A stretch of 5,005 nt of DNA from Candidatus Omnitrophota bacterium (lineage in GTDB: Bacteria > Omnitrophota > Gorgyraeia > Gygaellales > Profunditerraquicolaceae), in NCBI GenBank assembly GCA_020063525.1, contig JAGUUJ010000127.1, forward strand, positions 1 through 5,005. The letters are read 5' to 3'. A program made the translations under genes and the position numbers. The notes beneath the pieces are model-generated. The model was not told the DNA's origin. It saw only the letters and a program-made list of their open reading frames with translations, and ran no database searches. The stretch's first letter is position 1, and every line of letters begins with the position of its first letter. Shown here in pieces: positions 1-3,806 of this stretch.

Positions 1-557
1 CCGATATACACTTTTACTTTATCAACAAAGTCTCTATTGATAATATTAATTAAATATTGCTTATCTTCGATAACCTTAATTAAAAGACGAATTTTTTGGT
101 AATCTTGAAATTCCGGTTGGTTTAAAATAAGGCTTATGCCATTATAAAAGAATTTATCTTGCCACTGCGGAAATGAAGTTATCCCCGCATAATGCGTAAT
201 GGTAGATATAATTTCCGATGTTTTATCTAATATATCCTCTAAGCGGTTAATTTTTATCTTATATTCTCTAGTAATACTTTCTTTCTCTTCTTCCAGGAGT
301 TCCATTTGCGATAGCAGGAAATCCACATAGTAGCGATATCCTTTGTTTGTGGGAATCCTGCCGCCAGACGTATAGGGATGCCTAAGATAGTCGGCTCCCT
401 CTAATTCCGCAAATATGTTTCTTATGGTGGCGGGGCTCAAGGAAAAATCCCGGGCAATATCTTCTGAGGCCACGGGCACTGCATCCTGAATATATTTATT
501 TATGGTTGCGGCAAGAATCGCCCTTCTTCTGGATTCGTAATCAACCGTTCTTACCAT
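1..557 (-). CDS. hrcA: Heat-inducible transcription repressor HrcA, 3' end cut by window edge
   Basis: HrcA represses class I heat-shock chaperone genes by binding CIRCE operators; in known systems GroEL keeps it active. The 185 visible residues begin with a winged-helix DNA-binding domain (about 8-75). Family signatures are SPATIRNIFAELE (41-53), YTSGGRIPT (62-70; usually HTSAGRIPT) and KGYRYYVD (72-79). A helical stretch at about 84-125 ends in THYAGI. GISLILNQPEF (140-150), the signature of the late GAF-like domain, follows almost at once. In the B. subtilis protein about 100 more residues separate these two blocks, so this HrcA has a large internal deletion with the frame intact. The frame stays open to position 1, ending in VKVYI plus a partial Gly codon, as in the family's IG(EE) segment. 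The ATG at 557-555 is chosen because AGGAG lies 7 nt upstream. A CIRCE and a promoter precede it, implying autoregulation. Identification is very secure. Confidence 0.95.
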   Translation of the reverse strand, partial: MVRTVDYESRRRAILAATINKYIQDAVPVASEDIARDFSLSPATIRNIFAELEGADYLRHPYTSGGRIPTNKGYRYYVDFLLSQMELLEEEKESITREYKIKINRLEDILDKTSEIISTITHYAGITSFPQWQDKFFYNGISLILNQPEFQDYQKIRLLIKVIEDKQYLINIINRDFVDKVKVYI

Positions 558-564
558 AATCTTT

Positions 565-569
565 CTCCT
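565..569 (-). promoter_or_regulatory. Shine-Dalgarno site of hrcA
   Basis: The coding strand carries AGGAG followed by 7 nt and then the ATG at 557-555. It fixes the hrcA start. It is the only strong Shine-Dalgarno sequence in the window: hflX, miaA and the TPR-SPOR gene have none that I can see. It lies just downstream of the CIRCE element, so a bound repressor would cover the start of the leader. Confidence 0.8.
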
Positions 570-570
570 C

Positions 571-597
571 TTAGCACTCTTACCTTAAGAATGCTAA
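571..597 (-). promoter_or_regulatory. CIRCE operator (HrcA binding site)
   Basis: On the coding strand the site reads TTAGCATTC, a 9-nt spacer, then GAGTGCTAA. The published CIRCE consensus is TTAGCACTC-N9-GAGTGCTAA, so arm lengths and spacer match exactly with a single C-to-T change in the upstream arm. The site lies between the -10 hexamer and the hrcA Shine-Dalgarno, starting about where transcription should begin. This position fits blocking of RNA polymerase and, as reported for other CIRCEs, a hairpin in the mRNA leader. It controls hrcA and presumably the chaperone genes downstream of it. Confidence 0.95.
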
Positions 598-603
598 AAA
601 TTG

Positions 604-631
604 ATTTTAGCATAATTTCCTGCTTTGTCAA
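604..631 (-). promoter_or_regulatory. Sigma70-type promoter of hrcA
   Basis: On the coding strand there is a perfect -35 hexamer TTGACA (631-626), a 16-bp spacer and a -10 TAAAAT (609-604). TGC directly before the -10 forms an extended -10 motif. Start of transcription is predicted near 597, the first base of the CIRCE element. Together these give a strong housekeeping promoter gated by HrcA, the usual logic of HrcA-controlled operons, rather than a promoter for an alternative heat-shock sigma factor. Its presence makes hrcA a separate transcription unit from the upstream hflX. Confidence 0.82.
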
Positions 632-654
632 CCCCGTCCTTTCTTATTTTTAAT

Positions 655-678
655 AAAAATTAGTTAGATATTCTAATT
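655..678 (-). terminator. Weak AT-rich hairpin with T-tract after hflX
   Basis: On the coding strand AATTAG (678-673) and CTAATT (663-658) form a 6-bp inverted repeat with a 9-nt loop, followed by a run of five T ending at 655. It spans the hflX stop codon. The shape is that of an intrinsic terminator, but the stem has only one G-C pair and would be unstable. A second perfect AT palindrome, ATTTTTA/TAAAAAT around one base (646-660), follows. Termination here is plausible because hrcA has its own promoter, but the evidence is weak. Confidence 0.25.
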
Positions 679-1932
679 GATTATCCTGATAGCGTTGTCA
701 TGTAAGAGTTTTTGAGAAAGGACTCTTGGTAGGATTAGCCTGACTTTTATGCCTTTCTGAAGGTATTTTATCTCTTCCACCTTACCTTCGCGATAGCATA
801 AATCTACTAAGTCCATACGGGAATGAGGAATCAAAAGCTCAAGGCGTATCATCCTGCTGGCGAAATTCTCCTGGATTTTTTCTAGCAAAGAATCCAGGTT
901 CTGTCTGAATTTCGCAGAAATAGTTACAGAATTAGGAAAATCTGCTTTTAATTTCGTAAGCCAGACCTTATCCTCTAATAAATCGATTTTATTCAAAGCA
1001 TTAATCATGAATTTCTTATCTGCTTGCAATTCTGTTAAAACACCGAACACAGCTTGATTATGTTCGTATACGCGCGGATGACTTATATCCAAGACATGGA
1101 TTAACAAATCTGCTTCTACAACTTCTTCAAGCGTGGCTTTAAATGCCTCGATAAGGTGGTGAGGAAGATTATGCAAAAATCCTACCGTATCCGAGATAAC
1201 AATATGTTCTCCGTTAGGTAAAACAAAGCTTTTATGCAATGGGTCTAAGGTAGTAAATAGGCTATCAGATACGATTTGGCCTGCGGAAGTCAAGGCGTTT
1301 AAAAGCGTGGATTTACCCGCATTAGTATAACCTATTAAAGCCACTACAGGTATAGCGTTCTCTTTCCTTTTTTTTCTTATCGTCAGACGATGTGCCTTTA
1401 GGTGCTTTAAATCATCTTTTAATTTATCAATCCGTTTACTTATGCGCCTGCGGTCAACTTCCAGCTTCTGTTCTCCCGGCCCCCTTGTCCCAATGCCGCC
1501 TCCTAAACGTGAAAGCATTATCCCCTTCCCTACGAGCCTGGGCATAAGATACTGTAATTGTGCCAGTTCTACCTGCGTTTTCCCATCCGGGCTCCGGGCG
1601 TGCCGGGCGAATATATCTAAAATTAATTGCGTGCGGTCAATTGTCTTTTTACCGATCACCCCTTCTAAATTTCGCTGCTGTGTCCCTGATAAATCATGGC
1701 TAAAAATAACAGTATCTGCACCTTGCTCTTGCGATAATAAAGCTAACTCTTCTGTCTTGCCTTTGCCAATAAAAAGATTGGGAGTAGGCTTATCGCAAAC
1801 GCAGGTAATATTATCCACAACCTCTGCTCCACTGGTATGAGTCAACTCCTCTAATTCCTCAGCCACATCTTCAAGCCGCCAGTTATCCTTCTCTGATTTT
1901 AATTTGATTGTAACTAATAGAGCTCTTTCCAT
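673..1932 (-). CDS. hflX: Ribosome-associated GTPase HflX
   Basis: HflX is a cytoplasmic GTPase that binds the 50S subunit and, in E. coli and other bacteria, splits stalled or heat-stressed 70S ribosomes. The 419-residue protein has the usual layout. An N-terminal HflX domain (about 5-115) includes NLFIGKGK. A middle helical linker carries the glycine-rich signature GGGIGTRGPGEQ (144-155). The G domain has P-loop GYTNAGKS (201-208), switch I LFTTLDP (225-231), G3 DTVGF (248-252), G4 NKID (314-317) and G5 SAK (339-341). A C-terminal domain runs from about 362. All nucleotide-binding motifs are intact and the length is normal. The ATG at 1932 is the only good start: an in-frame stop lies four codons upstream, inside the repeat element's end, and no Shine-Dalgarno is visible. 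It follows miaA after 183 nt occupied by a mobile-looking element. The miaA-hflX order recalls E. coli miaA-hfq-hflX, here without hfq. Confidence 0.96.
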   Translation of the reverse strand: MERALLVTIKLKSEKDNWRLEDVAEELEELTHTSGAEVVDNITCVCDKPTPNLFIGKGKTEELALLSQEQGADTVIFSHDLSGTQQRNLEGVIGKKTIDRTQLILDIFARHARSPDGKTQVELAQLQYLMPRLVGKGIMLSRLGGGIGTRGPGEQKLEVDRRRISKRIDKLKDDLKHLKAHRLTIRKKRKENAIPVVALIGYTNAGKSTLLNALTSAGQIVSDSLFTTLDPLHKSFVLPNGEHIVISDTVGFLHNLPHHLIEAFKATLEEVVEADLLIHVLDISHPRVYEHNQAVFGVLTELQADKKFMINALNKIDLLEDKVWLTKLKADFPNSVTISAKFRQNLDSLLEKIQENFASRMIRLELLIPHSRMDLVDLCYREGKVEEIKYLQKGIKVRLILPRVLSQKLLHDNAIRIIN

Positions 1933-1941
1933 AGGTATTTT

Positions 1942-2116
1942 AGTTTAGCGGGGCCTGTCAAGGCTATTTTCTCGCAGCACCGTTCGATTTTTCCCGCCGA
2001 GAAAAATCTCGCTTGGAGTTTATGCTCGCTCTCACTGGCTTTGCAATAGCGGGTGAACCCTGGCCGCTCGCATAAACTACATGCTGCTTAAAAACAGCCT
2101 TGCCACCCGCTAAACT
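1942..2116. mobile_element. MITE-like element with terminal inverted repeats, no transposase
   Basis: The ends are imperfect inverted repeats. Plus-strand 1942-1970 starts AGTTTAGCGGG, has a 6-nt variable part, then CAAGGCTATTTT. The reverse complement of 2091-2116 starts AGTTTAGCGGG, has a 3-nt variable part (TGG), then CAAGGCTGTTTT. The shared blocks are 11 of 11 and 11 of 12 identical. The 175-bp body codes for no convincing protein and is full of stems. Size, ends and lack of a gene fit a miniature inverted-repeat element moved by a transposase encoded elsewhere; a structured intergenic repeat of another kind is possible. I see no clear target-site duplication, although both flanks are AT-rich (tatttt on the left, tatatatttt on the right). 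Its right end supplies the last base of the miaA stop codon, and its left end lies 9 nt before the hflX ATG. Such DNA could act as an mRNA processing or attenuation structure between the two genes. Confidence 0.65.
1986..2078. repeat. Nested inverted repeats inside the MITE-like element
   Basis: Several stems are visible. GATTTTTC (1986-1993) pairs with GAAAAATC (2001-2008) around a 7-nt loop. AGTTTATGC (2017-2025) pairs with GCATAAACT (2070-2078). AGCGG (2048-2052) pairs with CCGCT (2064-2068), or alternatively GGGT (2051-2054) with ACCC (2057-2060). TAGCGGGTG (2047-2055) is also the exact inverse of CACCCGCTA (2104-2112) in the right terminal repeat, offering a competing fold. The stems suggest an element whose structure, in DNA or RNA, matters more than coding capacity. 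Confidence 0.6.
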
Positions 2117-3042
2117 TATATATTTTGTCTTAACCTTTTCAATATCCTATTCGCCGTTGCTAGTGGTTTTTCTTTATCGCCAATATTAATCCAATTTATG
2201 CGCTTATCTTTTTTAAACCAGGTCAGCTGCCGTTTGGCGTAGAGGCGCGTATTTCTTTTTATCAGGCACTTCGCTTCTTCCAGTTCATATAAACCCTCAA
2301 GATAACCCTTCAATTCCTTTATGCCTATTGCGTAAGCAGCTGTTTTGCTTAAGTTTAATTTTAGAAGCAGCTTAACCTCGTCAACTAATCCATTGGTAAA
2401 CATTCTTTCAACCCGCTCTTCTATTTTCTGATAAAGTTTGTCCCGCGGCATATTCAGGCCGAAAACTTTTATATCGTATTCTTGCCCCAGCCCCTTCCTT
2501 TGTTTTTGAAGCCTAGAAATTGGCTGGCCCGTACTTTGAAAAACCTCTAATGCCCGTATAATTCGCTTAGTATCGTGCGGGTGAATTCTTGAAGCTGACT
2601 CAGGGTCTATATTATTCAGTCTCTTATATAAATATTCACTCCCTAACTCTTCTGCTTGCCTATATAGACGGTTACGGATAACTTTACTTGAGGCACTGCT
2701 TTTAAATATCCCATCAATCAGTATTGACATATAAAGCCCGGTTCCTCCTACAATAAGAGGAATCTTGCCGCGTTTCAGGATTTCTTTAATCTTGCGGACT
2801 GCATCTTTATTATATCTTGTAACATTATATTCTTTATCTAGAGAAATAATGCTGAGTAAATGATGGGGGATTATCCTTCTTGAAGCAAGCGGCGGTTTTG
2901 AAGTGATTATATCCATGCCTTTATAAACCTGCATGGAATCGCAGGAAATAATTTCAGCGTTAATCCTTTTGGCCAGACAAAGCGCTGTTTCAGATTTACC
3001 CACTGCTGTTGGACCAACGAGAAATATTATTCTGGGTTTCAT
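2116..3042 (-). CDS. miaA: tRNA dimethylallyltransferase MiaA
   Basis: MiaA transfers the dimethylallyl group from dimethylallyl diphosphate to N6 of A37 in tRNAs that read codons beginning with U, giving i6A37, the substrate of MiaB encoded two genes upstream. The 308-residue protein is of normal length. It has the P-loop-like GPTAVGKS (10-17), the catalytic-base motif SCDSMQVY (33-40, with Asp35) and GGTGLY (99-104), whose Thr101 matches the conserved catalytic Thr. Downstream come KRIIRALEV, the AIGIKEL motif and the C-terminal NTRLYAKRQLTWFKK signature. The start ATG at 3042 lies 5 nt after the stop of the TPR-SPOR gene; no strong Shine-Dalgarno is seen, so translational coupling is likely. 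Its stop codon abuts the right end of the MITE-like element, so a few terminal residues could have been replaced on insertion, although no known motif is missing. Confidence 0.97.
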   Translation of the reverse strand: MKPRIIFLVGPTAVGKSETALCLAKRINAEIISCDSMQVYKGMDIITSKPPLASRRIIPHHLLSIISLDKEYNVTRYNKDAVRKIKEILKRGKIPLIVGGTGLYMSILIDGIFKSSASSKVIRNRLYRQAEELGSEYLYKRLNNIDPESASRIHPHDTKRIIRALEVFQSTGQPISRLQKQRKGLGQEYDIKVFGLNMPRDKLYQKIEERVERMFTNGLVDEVKLLLKLNLSKTAAYAIGIKELKGYLEGLYELEEAKCLIKRNTRLYAKRQLTWFKKDKRINWINIGDKEKPLATANRILKRLRQNI

Positions 3043-3047
3043 TAGAA

Positions 3048-3806
3048 TTAAGGAAGAATCTTTGTGGGATAACCTTCGGAAGATAATTTATTTTCTAATT
3101 GGGTTGCTTCTGGCCGCGATTTCAACCTGCCGACCCTTACTCGATAAGTCTTTGTGCTGTTCGTATCTGTTTCTTGCAGGTATGCGTCGTAGCCTTTACT
3201 GATTAATTTATCGCATAGATTCCGGGCATTAGAAAAGTTGACGAAAGAACCCACTTGCACCGTATAATAGATATCAGTAAGAGCATACAAATCTTTATTC
3301 AATTTTATTTCGGGGCTGGAAGGAAAATCACTTTTTAGTTTATCTAAATATTCTTTTGCTGCTTGAGTATCTCCTTTTTTCAATGCGATTTGGCTAAGCC
3401 GGTAATAAAACGGGGCCTTTAGTTTGGTGCGGGGATTACTGTTTATTAACTCGCTATAGTATCCTTGCGCTTTATCATAATCTCCTTTTAAAAAATAAGT
3501 ATCTCCCAAACTTAACTTAGCTTCGTCTTTAAAGGGGCTGTCTTTAAATTCTCTAAGTATTATTTCAAATATATCCGAGGCACGCAGATAATTACCATCT
3601 TTTAAATAACTCAAACCCAGAATATAATATAATTCATCTAAATTAGGCGAGTGGGCAGTATAATTCATTAAAACCTTCTCGCCCTCTGATATGGCGGATT
3701 TATAATCGCCGTTTAAAAAATAAATTTTTACCTTATCTATACTTACGCAGTAGCCACTACTTGTCAACATTACCAATACAATAGACAAAATTATTTTTTT
3801 AAACAT
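3048..3806 (-). CDS. Exported TPR protein with C-terminal SPOR domain
   Basis: The 252-residue protein begins with two lysines and a hydrophobic stretch (about 3-20), a probable signal peptide; SGYC at 17-20 is a poor lipobox, so a periplasmic protein or a signal anchor is more likely than a lipoprotein. Residues about 22-162 form tetratricopeptide-like repeats, with clear units near 57-88, 94-125 and 130-162 (for example YYILGLSYLKDGNY and SLGDTYFLKGDYDKA). This half resembles CpoB/YbgF-type TPR proteins. Residues about 180-252, from YYTVQVGSFVN to YRVRVGRL and a final EGYPTKI, form a SPOR domain, which binds peptidoglycan stripped of stem peptides at division sites. A role in envelope or septal scaffolding is inferred; the partner is unknown. 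The start overlaps the 3' end of miaB by 16 nt in another frame and lacks a clear Shine-Dalgarno, suggesting coupled translation. The TPR and SPOR assignments are firm; no specific gene name is justified. Confidence 0.85.
   Translation of the reverse strand: MFKKIILSIVLVMLTSSGYCVSIDKVKIYFLNGDYKSAISEGEKVLMNYTAHSPNLDELYYILGLSYLKDGNYLRASDIFEIILREFKDSPFKDEAKLSLGDTYFLKGDYDKAQGYYSELINSNPRTKLKAPFYYRLSQIALKKGDTQAAKEYLDKLKSDFPSSPEIKLNKDLYALTDIYYTVQVGSFVNFSNARNLCDKLISKGYDAYLQETDTNSTKTYRVRVGRLKSRPEATQLENKLSSEGYPTKILP

Noticed and set aside
1442..1840. Open plus-strand frame of 132 codons opposite hflX
   Set aside because: It lies wholly antisense to the conserved HflX coding region, has a composition typical of a shadow frame (many Ser, Cys, Pro), and has no recognisable motif or start signal.
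1937..1961. Possible promoter for hflX inside the repeat end: TTGACA (1961-1956) and TAAAAT (1942-1937) on the coding strand
   Set aside because: The spacer is only 13 bp, too short for normal sigma70 recognition, and the start would fall at the ATG itself. It cannot be excluded for a leaderless message but is not supported enough to list.
1984..2008. Intrinsic terminator for miaA formed by the GATTTTTC/GAAAAATC stem
   Set aside because: No T-tract follows the stem on the transcribed strand, so it lacks the second half of an intrinsic terminator.
2023..2073. Tiny plus-strand ORF (17 codons) inside the MITE-like element
   Set aside because: It is too short, overlaps the internal stems and has no start signal; its codons are explained by the inverted repeats.
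2933..3202. Open plus-strand frame of 89 codons across the miaA start and the SPOR domain end
   Set aside because: It is antisense to two well-supported genes with no family motif or ribosome binding site.
3743..3806. Lipoprotein signal in the TPR-SPOR protein (Cys20 after a hydrophobic stretch)
   Set aside because: The residues before Cys20 are SGY, which do not fit the lipobox; a bulky Tyr directly before the Cys makes lipid attachment unlikely.
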